The notes: generated by a model not told the origin, from the letters alone. A stretch of 36,150 nt of DNA from an uncultured Clostridia bacterium (GCA_947167965.1 CAMVJW010000012.1:1-36150), one strand, 5' to 3'; positions 7,476-15,505 are shown, counted from the first letter of the stretch. Made by a program: numbers and translations.

Positions 7476-8465
7476 CTAAATCTTTTCAAATATAACTTTC
7501 CTTTTTCCTACTGAAATTTTAATATTTTTGTTTGGTGTTAAATATTTGTTTCCTATATTATTTGAACATAGTTTTATTATATCTTCAATATTGATTTTTT
7601 CTATATTTTGTGTATTCCCAATTGTTTTAAATATAGTATATAAAATTAATCTTTTTCTAATTGCTTCATCTTGTATGTTAAATTTTTTTAAATCTAAAAC
7701 TATTAATCCTTCTTCTTCTGTAATTTTTATTTTATTAAAAATTTCTATTGTTACTTTTTTCATATATTCATCTTCTTCTGTTATAACATTTGATAGTCTA
7801 TTTAATGTGTTTATAATATTAGGATTAAATTCTTCTTTTATATATGGAATAACAATATTTCTAATTTTATTTCTAGTTACATCATTTATAAAATTAGTTT
7901 TATCTATTCTTGGATTTAATTTGTTTTCTTCACAATATTTTTCAATTTCTGTTCTCTCAATTTCTATTAAAGGTCTTATATATTTATTATCTCTTATTGG
8001 TTCTATTCCCCTCAATCCAGAAATTCCAGACCCTCTAAAAACATTCATTATAATTGTTTCTATTTTATCATTTTTATTGTGTGCGATTGCAATTTTAGTT
8101 GCATTTTCTTTTCGATATATTTCCTCAAAAAACTCATATCTAGCATTTCTTCCCGCTTCTTCTGTACCTTGTTTATTTTGTTCTGCTAGTCTTTTTACAT
8201 CTATTTTTTTAGAAAAAAATGGAATCTGATATTTACTACAATAGTTTTCCACATATTGTTCATCATCTGTTGCTTCTTCTCTAATTAAATGATTTACATG
8301 ACAAACAATAATCTCAAAATCTATCTTTTTTTCTTCTTTTATTCTACGTAAAATATCAAGCATACAAATAGAATCTGGTCCTCCAGATACTGCACATATC
8401 ATTTTATCGTTTTGTTCTATCAAATTGTATTTTTTTATAGTATCTAAAACTTTTTTTCTCAGCAT
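7476..8465 (-). CDS. tilS: tRNA(Ile)-lysidine synthetase, short form
   Basis: TilS uses ATP to attach lysine to C34 of tRNA-Ile(CAU), converting its decoding from AUG to AUA. The N-type ATP pyrophosphatase domain is intact, with the PP-loop SGGPDS at 27-32, CHVNH, and IAHNKNDKIETIIMNVFRGSG. At 329 residues the protein is much shorter than the Bacillus or E. coli enzymes (about 430-470) and ends soon after the N-terminal domain and a helical segment; the usual C-terminal domain is missing. Short forms without that domain are known, for example in Aquifex, so this need not be a defect. It starts 3 bp after dnaB ends and is followed by a terminator. Confidence 0.92.
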   Translation of the reverse strand: MLRKKVLDTIKKYNLIEQNDKMICAVSGGPDSICMLDILRRIKEEKKIDFEIIVCHVNHLIREEATDDEQYVENYCSKYQIPFFSKKIDVKRLAEQNKQGTEEAGRNARYEFFEEIYRKENATKIAIAHNKNDKIETIIMNVFRGSGISGLRGIEPIRDNKYIRPLIEIERTEIEKYCEENKLNPRIDKTNFINDVTRNKIRNIVIPYIKEEFNPNIINTLNRLSNVITEEDEYMKKVTIEIFNKIKITEEEGLIVLDLKKFNIQDEAIRKRLILYTIFKTIGNTQNIEKINIEDIIKLCSNNIGNKYLTPNKNIKISVGKRKVIFEKI

Positions 8466-8468
8466 TTT

Positions 8469-9806
8469 CTATTCCTCATATCCTCTAGCAAGATTAACAA
8501 ATTTAGTATAGCTTCCCATCCACAATAATTTAACTGTACCAGTTGATCCTGCTCTGTGTTTTGCAATTATAACTTCTGATATATCTTTTTCCTCTGTATC
8601 AGGATTATAATAATCATCTCTATATAAAAACATAACAATATCTGCATCTTGCTCAATTGCTCCAGATTCTCTCAAATCTGAAAGCATTGGTCTATGGTCT
8701 GGTCTAGATTCTACAGCTCTTGATAATTGGGATAAAGCTATAACTGGAACATTTAATTCTTTAGCAATAATTTTTAAAGATCTGCTTATTTCACTTATTT
8801 CTTGCTCACGACTTCCAATTCTTTTACTACTACTTCCTTGAATTAATTGTAAGTAATCTATTACTATTAAACCTATATTTTTTTCCATTTTAAGTTTTCT
8901 ACATTTTGTTCGTATTTCTGTAATAGAAATACCTGGTGTATCATCAATATATATTTCTGCATCTGACATAGGTCCAACTACACTTGCAAGTTTACTCCAA
9001 TCATCTTCTTCAAGTTTCCCTGTTCTTACTTTATTACTATCAACCATTGCTTCCATACATAAGATTCTGTTTACCAATTGTTCTTTTGACATCTCTAAGT
9101 TAAATATCGCAACAGGAACTTTTTCTTTTATAGCAGCATGTGCTGCAATATTTAAAGCAAAAGCTGTTTTTCCCATTGCAGGACGAGCAGCAACTAAAAT
9201 TAAATCTGATCCGTGAAGTCCTGCTGTTTTATCATCTAAATCTGCAAAACCTGTTGGAACTCCAGTTATTTTTGATTTTTGATTATATAGTTCCTCTAAT
9301 TTAGTAAAACTGTCTATTAATACATCTTTTATAGGAGTATAGCTTTTTTGATTCTTTTTTTGAATTATATCAAAAATCTTTTTTTCGGCTCCAGCCATAA
9401 TGTCATCTACATCTTCTGTTTGATCATATCCAAGTTCGATAATCTCGTTTGCAGTTTTTATTAAATTTCTAAGTGTTGCTTTTTCTTCAACTATTTCTAT
9501 ATATTTTTGAACATTTGATGTAGTAGGTACTTTATCAGGTAATGTAGCTAAATACTCAAATCCACCAATTTTATCAAATACTCCCATAGATGTTAATTCA
9601 TCTTTAACAGTTACTAAATCTATTGGCTCTGATTTATTAAAAAGGTTGATTATTCCTTCAAATATTAGTTTATTATCTTCTCTATAAAAGAAGTCTGCCT
9701 TAAGCTTTTCTACAGCATCAATTACAGCGTCTTTATCTGTAAGCATACTTCCAATAACTGCTTGTTCGGCTTCTATATCATGTGGTGGAATTTTTCCTAT
9801 TTCCAT
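8469..9806 (-). CDS. dnaB: Replicative DNA helicase DnaB
   Basis: Hexameric helicase that unwinds DNA at the replication fork and loads primase. The 445-residue product has the DnaB N-terminal helical domain (PPHDIEAEQAVIGSML ...), a linker, and the RecA-like C-terminal domain with Walker A ARPAMGKTA (about 206-214), Walker B LIVIDYLQLI, the Arg/Gln-rich LSQLSRAVESRPDHRPMLSD motif and the final KHRAGSTG. Length is typical and no intein is present. It lies 29 bp after rplI in the conserved rplI-dnaB order and is followed almost without gap by tilS. Confidence 0.97.
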   Translation of the reverse strand: MEIGKIPPHDIEAEQAVIGSMLTDKDAVIDAVEKLKADFFYREDNKLIFEGIINLFNKSEPIDLVTVKDELTSMGVFDKIGGFEYLATLPDKVPTTSNVQKYIEIVEEKATLRNLIKTANEIIELGYDQTEDVDDIMAGAEKKIFDIIQKKNQKSYTPIKDVLIDSFTKLEELYNQKSKITGVPTGFADLDDKTAGLHGSDLILVAARPAMGKTAFALNIAAHAAIKEKVPVAIFNLEMSKEQLVNRILCMEAMVDSNKVRTGKLEEDDWSKLASVVGPMSDAEIYIDDTPGISITEIRTKCRKLKMEKNIGLIVIDYLQLIQGSSSKRIGSREQEISEISRSLKIIAKELNVPVIALSQLSRAVESRPDHRPMLSDLRESGAIEQDADIVMFLYRDDYYNPDTEEKDISEVIIAKHRAGSTGTVKLLWMGSYTKFVNLARGYEE

Positions 9807-9835
9807 AATTGATCTCCTATTATTAGTTTTTCAAA

Positions 9836-10282
9836 TTATTCTCCTAAAACTTCAATATTTAATTCAGCCATAACTCCCTCATAAAGTTTTACTTTTACTT
9901 TTGTAATTCCTAATGTTTTAATTGTTTCTTTTAAATCAATTTTTTTCTTATCAATTTTATATCCATATTCTTTTTCCAATTTTTCAGCTATTTCTTTAGA
10001 AGATACTCCACCAAATACTTTTCCGTTTTCCCCAGTTTTTACATTAAAATGAAGTCTAACCTTTTTCATTTTATCTGCTAGTGCTATTGCTTCTTCTTTT
10101 TCTTGATTCTTTTTATACTTAATAGATTCATTTTTTGTTTTTAATTTTGCTAAATTTGCATTATTTGCTTCTTCTGCTAATCCTTTTGGAAATAAAAAGT
10201 TTCTAGCATAACCATCAGATACATCTTTTATTTCTCCTTTTTTTCCAATACTTTTTATATTATCTTTTAAAATAACTTTCAT
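9836..10282 (-). CDS. rplI: 50S ribosomal protein L9
   Basis: L9 bridges the L1 region of the 50S subunit and helps maintain reading frame. The open frame continues to 10348, but the ATG at 10282 follows AAGGAGG by 8 bases and begins the canonical [18 protein letters not shown], giving 148 residues with both globular domains and the connecting Lys/Glu helix (about 42-75). The start is set by the SD, and the upstream codons encode a leader hairpin. First gene of rplI-dnaB-tilS. Confidence 0.96.
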   Translation of the reverse strand: MKVILKDNIKSIGKKGEIKDVSDGYARNFLFPKGLAEEANNANLAKLKTKNESIKYKKNQEKEEAIALADKMKKVRLHFNVKTGENGKVFGGVSSKEIAEKLEKEYGYKIDKKKIDLKETIKTLGITKVKVKLYEGVMAELNIEVLGE

Positions 10283-10299
10283 TATGTATCCTCCTTTAT

Positions 10300-10333
10300 A
10301 TGTCCAATAAGAACCGTTCTTTTGTCCGGACAT
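10300..10333 (-). promoter_or_regulatory. Leader hairpin in front of rplI
   Basis: In the predicted 5' UTR of rplI, AUGUCC (10333-10328) can pair with GGACAU (10305-10300), enclosing a second dyad around AAGAAC/GTTCTT (10309-10321). The 10-bp palindrome TGTCCGGACA (10323-10332) offers a competing fold. The stem ends right before the AAGGAGG SD, a layout suited to translation control. No known L9 leader element is recognised. Confidence 0.35.
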
Positions 10334-10346
10334 TGTCTTATGTTGC

Positions 10347-10375
10347 ATTTTACTACATTTTTAGCAAAATATCAA
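10347..10375 (-). promoter_or_regulatory. Promoter of rplI-dnaB-tilS
   Basis: Minus strand TTGATA (10375-10370), 17 bp, TAAAAT (10352-10347). Predicted transcription start near 10340, giving a leader of about 58 nt. Confidence 0.55.
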
Positions 10376-10418
10376 TACCAAAGCTAATTAAAAAAAATAT
10401 CATTTTTTTAATGCAAGT

Positions 10419-10528
10419 CTGTCCCATTTTGAAAAAGGGACTGTCCCGTTTTCGAAATAGACCTGTCCCGTTTTTAAAACGGGACTGTCCCCAAATTGAA
10501 GTAGGTGTGTCCCAAATTTTAAAAGTGA
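10419..10528. repeat. Five-unit 22-bp tandem repeat with TGTCCC core
   Basis: The heptamer (C/G)TGTCCC occurs at 10419, 10441, 10463, 10485 and 10507, each exactly 22 bp apart. Units follow roughly CTGTCCC-n2-TTT-n2-AAA-n2-GGA, and neighbouring units form palindromes such as GGGACTGTCCC (10437-10447) and CCCGTTTT-T-AAAACGGG (10467-10483). The later units are more diverged. There is no spacer of independent sequence, so it is not a CRISPR. It lies between gdpP and rplI. Confidence 0.85.
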
Positions 10529-10549
10529 GCAATTATTATTGCCCACTTT
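10521..10549 (-). terminator. Terminator overlapping the gdpP stop
   Basis: AAAGTG-A-GCAA (10522-10532) pairs with TTGC-C-CACTTT (10539-10549), a 10-bp stem with one mismatch, 6-nt loop, followed on the minus strand by TTTT. The stop codon of gdpP lies within it. Confidence 0.55.
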
Positions 10550-12554
10550 CACTAAAATATTCATTTATTTTTTCTATTAATTCTGCTTTGACTTCTTCAA
10601 TTGTTTTGCCTTCTATTTGTGCTCCTGCTAATGTAATGTGACCTCCGCCTCCCATATTTTCAAGAATAACTTGAACATTTATGTCTCCTATAGATCGGCC
10701 ACTAATATTTATTTTCTCTCCATCATTTCCTAGCACAAATGATGCCGTTATATTTCCAATGGTTAACAATTCATCTGCTGATTTTGCGCAAATAATATTT
10801 GCATTTTTATCTTCTTTTTCGTATACTGCAATTCCTATTGTATTATTAATAATTTCGGTTGTTTTTATTATTTCTGTTACAGTATTATATGTTTCTAAAT
10901 CACTTTGGAACCATTTTTTTACTTTAATAATATCTATTCCATATTTTCTTAAATATGCTGCAGCTTCAAATGTACGTACTCCTGTTTTAAATGTAAAGTT
11001 TTTTGTATCCATCATGATTCCAGCATATAACATTTCTGCTTCTAATTCTGTAAGTATTGTCTCTGTTTGTGTGTATTGCAATAATTCAGTAACTAGCTCT
11101 GCTGCTGATGATGCATATACTTCGTGAAATGTAAGTATGCTCTTTTTAATAAAATCTGTACTTCTTCTATGATGATCTATTACTGCAATTTGATTTGTTT
11201 TTTCTAATAAACTAGGTACTTCAACATATGAAGCTTTATGTGTATCTACAATAATTAATAATGTTTTTTCTGTAATTTTTTCTTCTGCTGTCTCTTTATT
11301 TATTATTAATTCTTTATATTCTTCTGCTTCATCTAAACTTTTTTTAACATTTTCTAACGCCATACCTTTAGTATCTGCAACAATATAAACTGGTTTTTCA
11401 AGATTTTTGGCTAATCTATACATTCCGATTGCAGAACCTAATGCATCTATATCTGGATTTACATGACCCATAATTAATACTTGATCATTTTCTTTTATTA
11501 ATTCTTCCATTGCATGAGCTATTATTCTTGCTTTAACTTTTGTCCTTTTTTCTATTTCTTCAGCTCTTCCACCAAAGAATTGATATTTTCCATTTTCTCT
11601 AATAGCAGCCTGATCTCCACCACGTCCTAATACAACATCCATTGTACTTAATGCTGATTGATATTTTTCTTTTCCTGTTTCTCCATCATTTGAAATTGCT
11701 ATACTAAGTGTAAGTTGAGCTCTTGAATTTATTTTTATGTCTTTTATTGTATCTAATATTGTAAATTTGCTTTCTTTGACTCTATCCATATATTTTTGTT
11801 CAAATAAATATACAAATCTATCTCTGTCAGATTTTACAATAATTCCTTCATATTCATTAGCCCATTCATAAATTGATTTTTCAATTTCAGCAATTACCTG
11901 AGGTCTTTGGTCTATATCTATTTGTTGGATCATTTCTTCATAACTATCTACCATGATAATTCCTATACATGCTTTAGAATCATTATATTCATTTTTTAGT
12001 TTTATATTTTCTGTTTCATCTATAAAATATAAGATCATCATATATTTGTCATGTTTTTTCCTATCATGATTTCCTGATTTTACAAACTCTCCTAGTATTT
12101 TATATTCATTATTTCCAATTTTTTGATGTTTAACAATTGATTTGTCCTTTTCTTTGTTCTTTGCTTCTATATCAACATTTATGTTATCAATTAAATCACT
12201 AATATAGCTATTTATATCAACATTTGCAAATTCAGATACAAATTTTGTACTTCTCCAAATGATATTCCCATCAGTTTCTACTATAATTAATGGTATTGGA
12301 GAATATATAAGACTATTTTTAGCCGCTTGATTTACATTTAATGTTAAATCTTGTAAATGCTGTGATATTTCACTTTTACGCTTATTATTTGCAAAATAAC
12401 TATATCCAATAATTGCAATAAATAATGCAACAGCAGGAATAATTAATATTGGCTTAAATATGCAAATTATCACAAGCAAAATAAAAATTATTACAAGATA
12501 TATTTTTGTTCTTGATACTAAACTATCAAATATTTTTCTATTACTACTTTGCAA
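10536..12554 (-). CDS. gdpP: Cyclic-di-AMP phosphodiesterase GdpP
   Basis: GdpP hydrolyses c-di-AMP and so controls osmotic and cell-wall homeostasis. The 672-residue membrane protein has two transmembrane helices (about 17-50), a PAS-like domain (about 70-165), a degenerate GGDEF domain (LGRGGDQAAIRENG instead of GGDEF) and the DHH/DHHA1 catalytic part, with GHVNPDIDALGS (about 364), IVDTH, IDHHRR (about 460) and GGGGH near the C-terminus. The start is TTG at 12554 after AAGGAG with good spacing. The gene occurs beside rplI-dnaB in many Firmicutes, as here, but is separated from rplI by a terminator and a tandem repeat, so it is a separate unit with its own promoter. Confidence 0.95.
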   Translation of the reverse strand: MQSSNRKIFDSLVSRTKIYLVIIFILLVIICIFKPILIIPAVALFIAIIGYSYFANNKRKSEISQHLQDLTLNVNQAAKNSLIYSPIPLIIVETDGNIIWRSTKFVSEFANVDINSYISDLIDNINVDIEAKNKEKDKSIVKHQKIGNNEYKILGEFVKSGNHDRKKHDKYMMILYFIDETENIKLKNEYNDSKACIGIIMVDSYEEMIQQIDIDQRPQVIAEIEKSIYEWANEYEGIIVKSDRDRFVYLFEQKYMDRVKESKFTILDTIKDIKINSRAQLTLSIAISNDGETGKEKYQSALSTMDVVLGRGGDQAAIRENGKYQFFGGRAEEIEKRTKVKARIIAHAMEELIKENDQVLIMGHVNPDIDALGSAIGMYRLAKNLEKPVYIVADTKGMALENVKKSLDEAEEYKELIINKETAEEKITEKTLLIIVDTHKASYVEVPSLLEKTNQIAVIDHHRRSTDFIKKSILTFHEVYASSAAELVTELLQYTQTETILTELEAEMLYAGIMMDTKNFTFKTGVRTFEAAAYLRKYGIDIIKVKKWFQSDLETYNTVTEIIKTTEIINNTIGIAVYEKEDKNANIICAKSADELLTIGNITASFVLGNDGEKINISGRSIGDINVQVILENMGGGGHITLAGAQIEGKTIEEVKAELIEKINEYFSESGQ

Positions 12555-12600
12555 TACTTTTCTCCTTTTTGTTTTTCTATTGCTTCATAAATACCTTTAT

Positions 12601-12629
12601 ATTTTACTTCTATTTCGTATTTTTGTCAA
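12601..12629 (-). promoter_or_regulatory. Promoter of gdpP
   Basis: Minus strand TTGACA (12629-12624), 17 bp, TAAAAT (12606-12601); the leader is about 40 nt. Confidence 0.6.
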
Positions 12630-12632
12630 ATT

Positions 12633-12687
12633 GAATTCAGGGACAGTTATCTTTTTAAGTCTTAAAAAGATAGCCGTCCCTAATTCC
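12633..12687. repeat. Long hairpin with GGGAC ends between gdpP and a DUF6514-like gene
   Basis: GGGACAGTTATCTTTTTAA (12640-12658) pairs with 12662-12680 with only two wobble/mismatch positions and a 3-nt loop; flanking GAATT/AATTC extends it with a 1-nt bulge. It sits right after the stop of the gene at 12690 and may serve as its terminator, although no T-run follows. The GGGACWGT end is shared with the 22-bp array and the repeat at 34268, which suggests one dispersed family. Confidence 0.7.
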
Positions 12688-12689
12688 AT

Positions 12690-12980
12690 TTAAATAATTT
12701 CTTCTAGCACCTCTTCTAAAGTAATAGGTGTTACTTGATTATTCCTTAATAAGATTAATACTTCTTCTTGTTTTTGCTCATCCCCTGTTATATTGGTTAT
12801 TTCCTTAGTCTCTACCCTAACGTTGCCCTCTAAATATTCAGTTTTTACGACTTCTATTCCGAATTTTGCTTCAACATTTTCATTTAATGTTTTAAAATAT
12901 TCTAGTTTTATTGGATATTTAATTCCAGCCTCCTCAAGTTGATTTTTTGAAATAAATATTCCATCAAAAAATGTTTTCAC
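12690..12980 (-). CDS. Small DUF6514-like protein
   Basis: A 96-residue acidic cytosolic protein beginning with GTG (12980) close after GGGAGGAG. The layout YFKTLNENVEAKFGIEVVKTEYLEGNVRVETKEITNIT (split: KFGIEVVKTEY, then KEITNIT) and the end VTPITLEEVLEEII resemble the small Clostridia family DUF6514, whose function is unknown; the match is from memory of the pattern and is tentative. It has its own promoter (13017-13045) and stands alone between gdpP and a membrane protein gene. Confidence 0.6.
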   Translation of the reverse strand: MKTFFDGIFISKNQLEEAGIKYPIKLEYFKTLNENVEAKFGIEVVKTEYLEGNVRVETKEITNITGDEQKQEEVLILLRNNQVTPITLEEVLEEII

Positions 12981-13016
12981 TACTCCTCCCTTTCCTCATT
13001 CTCTATAACCTTGGAT

Positions 13017-13045
13017 ACTATACTACAATTATTTAATTTTGGCAA
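13017..13045 (-). promoter_or_regulatory. Promoter of the DUF6514-like gene
   Basis: Minus strand TTGCCA (13045-13040), 17 bp, TATAGT (13022-13017); the mRNA would start about 30 nt before the GTG. Confidence 0.5.
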
Positions 13046-13117
13046 GAGTATTTATATATTTTTTTATAATTTTTTACCTATTTTTCAATTATCTTCGACT
13101 TTGTTCGACATAATAGA

Positions 13118-13657
13118 TTACTTATACTTATCAAAAATATTTAAAAGTCTACTTACAAAGTAAACTATACTAGTCGATTTTTTTGCAGCTATGTCTTTTC
13201 CTAATGCTTTTCCACTTATAGTTAATGATGCAACAAGTGCACTTATAATATATTGAACATTTATAGAGATATTATATGTACTTGATATCTTAATTGCTAA
13301 CATTGCACTAATTGCTCCACTTATAACACCACAAATATCTCCTACAACATCAGCACAAATATTGGCTACTTTTGATGCATTTTTTATAAGGTTTAATGCT
13401 GTCTTTGCTCCCTTTGCCTTTTTAGTTGCTTTTGCATTAAAGTAATCCTCATTTGCAACAGTAACTGCAATTCCTATTATATCAAATAGAACCCCAATAA
13501 ATATTACTGTAATAAGTATTATAGTTGATGCAACTACATTTAAATTCTCAATTCCATTGCTTGATAAAAAAGAAACTACAATTGATAATGTAAAAGATAA
13601 AAAAAACGCTTTTATAGCCCATGATTTATTTGAATTTTTATTATTTTTTTCTTGCAC
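13118..13657 (-). CDS. Four-helix membrane protein (CorB/DUF21-like label in Clostridia)
   Basis: A 179-residue membrane protein with about four hydrophobic segments (15-32, 40-68, 105-125, 132-150). The central segment FDIIGIAVTVANEDYFNAKATKKAKGAKTALNLIKNA (landmarks IGIAVTVANE, KGAKTA and DVVGDICG) resembles a Clostridia family often labelled a CorB-like or DUF21-type transporter; it lacks the CBS domains of true CorB/CNNM proteins, so transport is not shown. The start is GTG at 13657 with only a weak GAG nearby. A strong AAGGAGG lies 31 nt upstream, separated by a small hairpin (GTTAGT/ACTAAC) that would bring it closer if folded. Confidence 0.65.
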   Translation of the reverse strand: MQEKNNKNSNKSWAIKAFFLSFTLSIVVSFLSSNGIENLNVVASTIILITVIFIGVLFDIIGIAVTVANEDYFNAKATKKAKGAKTALNLIKNASKVANICADVVGDICGVISGAISAMLAIKISSTYNISINVQYIISALVASLTISGKALGKDIAAKKSTSIVYFVSRLLNIFDKYK

Positions 13658-13725
13658 TTTATTTACTCGTTAGTATTTAACTAACTTTCCTCCTTAAAAA
13701 TCATTAAATTATATAAATAATACTT

Positions 13726-13748
13726 AAGGACAGTATAAAACTGTCCTT
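13726..13748. terminator. Hairpin at the end of the candidate ncRNA
   Basis: AAGGACAG (13726-13733) and CTGTCCTT (13741-13748) form an 8-bp stem with a 7-nt loop. On the minus strand it is followed by a weak U-rich tract. It is the best candidate 3' end for the ncRNA transcribed from 14297, and its core matches the hairpin at 1247-1281. Confidence 0.4.
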
Positions 13749-13749
13749 G

Positions 13750-14297
13750 CTGATATTATTTATATGTATAGATGGTAAAAACATAAGTAAATTTTACGGT
13801 TTAGGTCTAGTTGAATTTCTCTGTTTTCCACTTTACATTACTATAAAGCCGTTTCCATTTAAGAAAAACATCTAAATAAATATTTAGACACCAGATCGCC
13901 ACTTAAATCCGTACCTTAATCCCTATGTTTTCAAGCCTTTAACTATAGACAAACATTCTAGAAGTTTTCCTTTACATATTTTTGATTATTGCTAGTCTCT
14001 TTTGCAAATGCAATTTCATAGTTAAAAAATAATCCCAGTACATTCACTCAAGACAGGCTACTCTATGTATTTTGTGTTTTTGCACTCACCATAGGTTATA
14101 CTTAATATTTTTTCTTAAGTTTAAGCGATACAGGGGAATTTTGCATATGCCACTACGCAATACCCGTGAATCTTTCTTCCAATTCACACACAAAACTGGC
14201 ATTTCGCGCACAAACAAGAAGCCTTATTTATGTGCCCTTTAGTGGATTTTTAGCCCCACCCTCACAATAATAAATATGACTAGAATAATGCACCATC
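13750..14297 (-). ncRNA. Candidate large structured non-coding RNA
   Basis: This 820-bp gap between genes has no plausible ORF but a strong minus-strand promoter (14304-14332) and many helices. Pairings seen: 14208-14218 with 14223-14235 (2-nt bulge); ATGCCA 14147-14152 with TGGCAT 14197-14202, enclosing GTGAAT 14166-14171 with ATTCAC 14182-14187; 14100-14105 with 14115-14120; CTATG 14063-14067 with CATAG 14090-14094, enclosing GTG/CAC; TTTAACTAT 13938-13946 with ATAGTTAAA 14018-14026; TCTAAAT 13871-13877 with ATTTAGA 13882-13888. GATTATT 13984-13990 could pair with AATAATC 14028-14034, crossing the previous long helix as a pseudoknot. The 14100-14260 part is clearly richer in G and C than its surroundings. 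I see none of the signatures of tmRNA, RNase P, SRP or 6S RNA. The RNA class is unknown and the ends are approximate. Confidence 0.6.
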
Positions 14298-14303
14298 ATA
14301 TAA

Positions 14304-14332
14304 ATTATATACTATTTTAAAAAAATTTGCAA
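14304..14332 (-). promoter_or_regulatory. Strong promoter of the candidate ncRNA
   Basis: Minus strand TTGCAA (14332-14327), 17 bp, TATAAT (14309-14304). Predicted start near 14297, with no ORF and no SD following. Confidence 0.7.
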
Positions 14333-14434
14333 ATTTTTTGATCGACATTTTTTTGCGTTTTTCATTGTATTAAAAATTTTTAGTATTAGTTTATAAAAAA
14401 TCGAAATTTTTTTTATTAACATGCCTATTGTACC

Positions 14435-14475
14435 AAAAATAGTAATTTACAAATTATAAGTAAATTACTATTTTT
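14435..14475. terminator. Bidirectional-looking terminator after the M23 peptidase gene
   Basis: A perfect 16-bp stem (14435-14450 with 14460-14475) with a 9-nt loop, whose outer arms are A5/T5, so both strands end in a U-run. It closes the M23 peptidase transcript. Confidence 0.8.
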
Positions 14476-14480
14476 TATTT

Positions 14481-15470
14481 TTAATATACATAATTTTGAG
14501 GATTTACAGTATTTCCGTTAATTCTTATTTCAAAATGTAGATGTGGACCTGTTGAGTTTCCAGTTGAACCTACATAAGCTATTACATCACCAGCATTAAC
14601 TTTTGTTCCAACTTTTGTATTGAATTTACTACAATGTCCATACCATGTTTCTACACCATTTCCATGATCAATTTTAACTAGATTACCATAAGACCCACTG
14701 TATTGTGCAAATATAACAGTTCCGCTTGCTGTAGCCTTAATTGGTGTACCAGATGATGTAGCAATATCTAAACCTGTATGTGTTGATTTTCTAATAGAAC
14801 TTGATGCTCCATATCTTGATGTTATTGTACCTTTTATAGGTAGTACTGATATTTTTACATCATTTATTACAGCTAAAGCATCTTCTCTTTCTTTCTCTTC
14901 TTTTATTTCTTGAGCAGCATTTTCTACAGAAGTTGATGCTACCTCAATAGATTCTAAATTGATATCATTATAATTTTCTGTATATTTTTCATTTATCTGA
15001 AGATCTAATTCTAATTCATCTCCAGTAAATTCTTCTTTTATTTGATTTATTATTGATTCTGCCTCTTCCATTGTGTCAACTAAAGTTTTTATCTCACCAT
15101 TTAAAGCAATTTCGTAATATTTATAAATGGTTGTTGTATTATCTTGTTTTATTTTTTCTATTATTTCTTCTTCATTAGTATTTATTTTTCTGTTTTGTAA
15201 TTTTAAACTATATGACAATTCATTTTTTAATGAAACATTAGCAATATTTCTTTCCTCAATATTAATTATTCTTTCATTTATTAGGTTTGTAAATGTTTCC
15301 TTATTTTGGATAGTTCCAATTTTTTCTCCTTGAAGGGTAACTTCATATACAGGTCTATATTTTATAATTAGTATTGCTACAATAAAAATTAACCCAACTA
15401 AGACTGTTATAAATCCTCTTGATAGTTTTTTTGTCAAAACTTTTAATTTGGTTTTTAAAATAATATTCAC
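14481..15470 (-). CDS. Membrane-anchored M23 peptidase (LytM/peptidoglycan endopeptidase type)
   Basis: Probable cell-wall hydrolase. A short basic N-terminus is followed by one transmembrane helix (GFITVLVGLIFIVAILII), an extracytoplasmic region of about 170 residues with Glu/Lys-rich helices, and a C-terminal M23 domain: THTGLDIA (first His and Asp zinc ligands), the WYGHCSKF segment, GSTGNSTGPHLHFEIR (HLH motif) and the end VNPQNYVY. The zinc and catalytic residues look intact, so activity is likely; degenerate M23 proteins that only activate amidases cannot be excluded. The frame is open to 15500 (TTG), but transcription is predicted to start at about 15499, so that start is unlikely. GTG at 15470 lies 1 base after GGAG, and ATT at 15464 has ideal spacing; the start is unresolved. 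Confidence 0.85.
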   Translation of the reverse strand: MNIILKTKLKVLTKKLSRGFITVLVGLIFIVAILIIKYRPVYEVTLQGEKIGTIQNKETFTNLINERIINIEERNIANVSLKNELSYSLKLQNRKINTNEEEIIEKIKQDNTTTIYKYYEIALNGEIKTLVDTMEEAESIINQIKEEFTGDELELDLQINEKYTENYNDINLESIEVASTSVENAAQEIKEEKEREDALAVINDVKISVLPIKGTITSRYGASSSIRKSTHTGLDIATSSGTPIKATASGTVIFAQYSGSYGNLVKIDHGNGVETWYGHCSKFNTKVGTKVNAGDVIAYVGSTGNSTGPHLHFEIRINGNTVNPQNYVY

Positions 15471-15505
15471 TCTCCTTTTTTGTATTTTTTGCAAAACCAA
15501 AGAAT

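Noticed and set aside
7528..8229. 233-codon plus-strand frame opposite tilS
   Set aside because: It is a shadow of the AT-rich tilS sequence, and its hydrophobic composition reflects the complement of Lys/Glu/Asn-rich codons.
10419..10528. CRISPR array
   Set aside because: The units are 22 bp with no unique spacers, and there are no cas genes.
10300..10641. 113-codon plus-strand frame across the repeat region
   Set aside because: It runs through the rplI leader, the 22-bp repeats and the antisense of gdpP; it has no SD and no recognisable protein features.
13750..14297. tmRNA, RNase P RNA, SRP RNA or a T-box/cobalamin riboswitch
   Set aside because: Searched by eye on both strands for the tmRNA acceptor/T-loop (GGTTCGAnTCC), RNase P GAGGAAAGTCC and ACAGAAA blocks, the SRP tetraloop helix and the T-box GGnACCGCG sequence; none is present.
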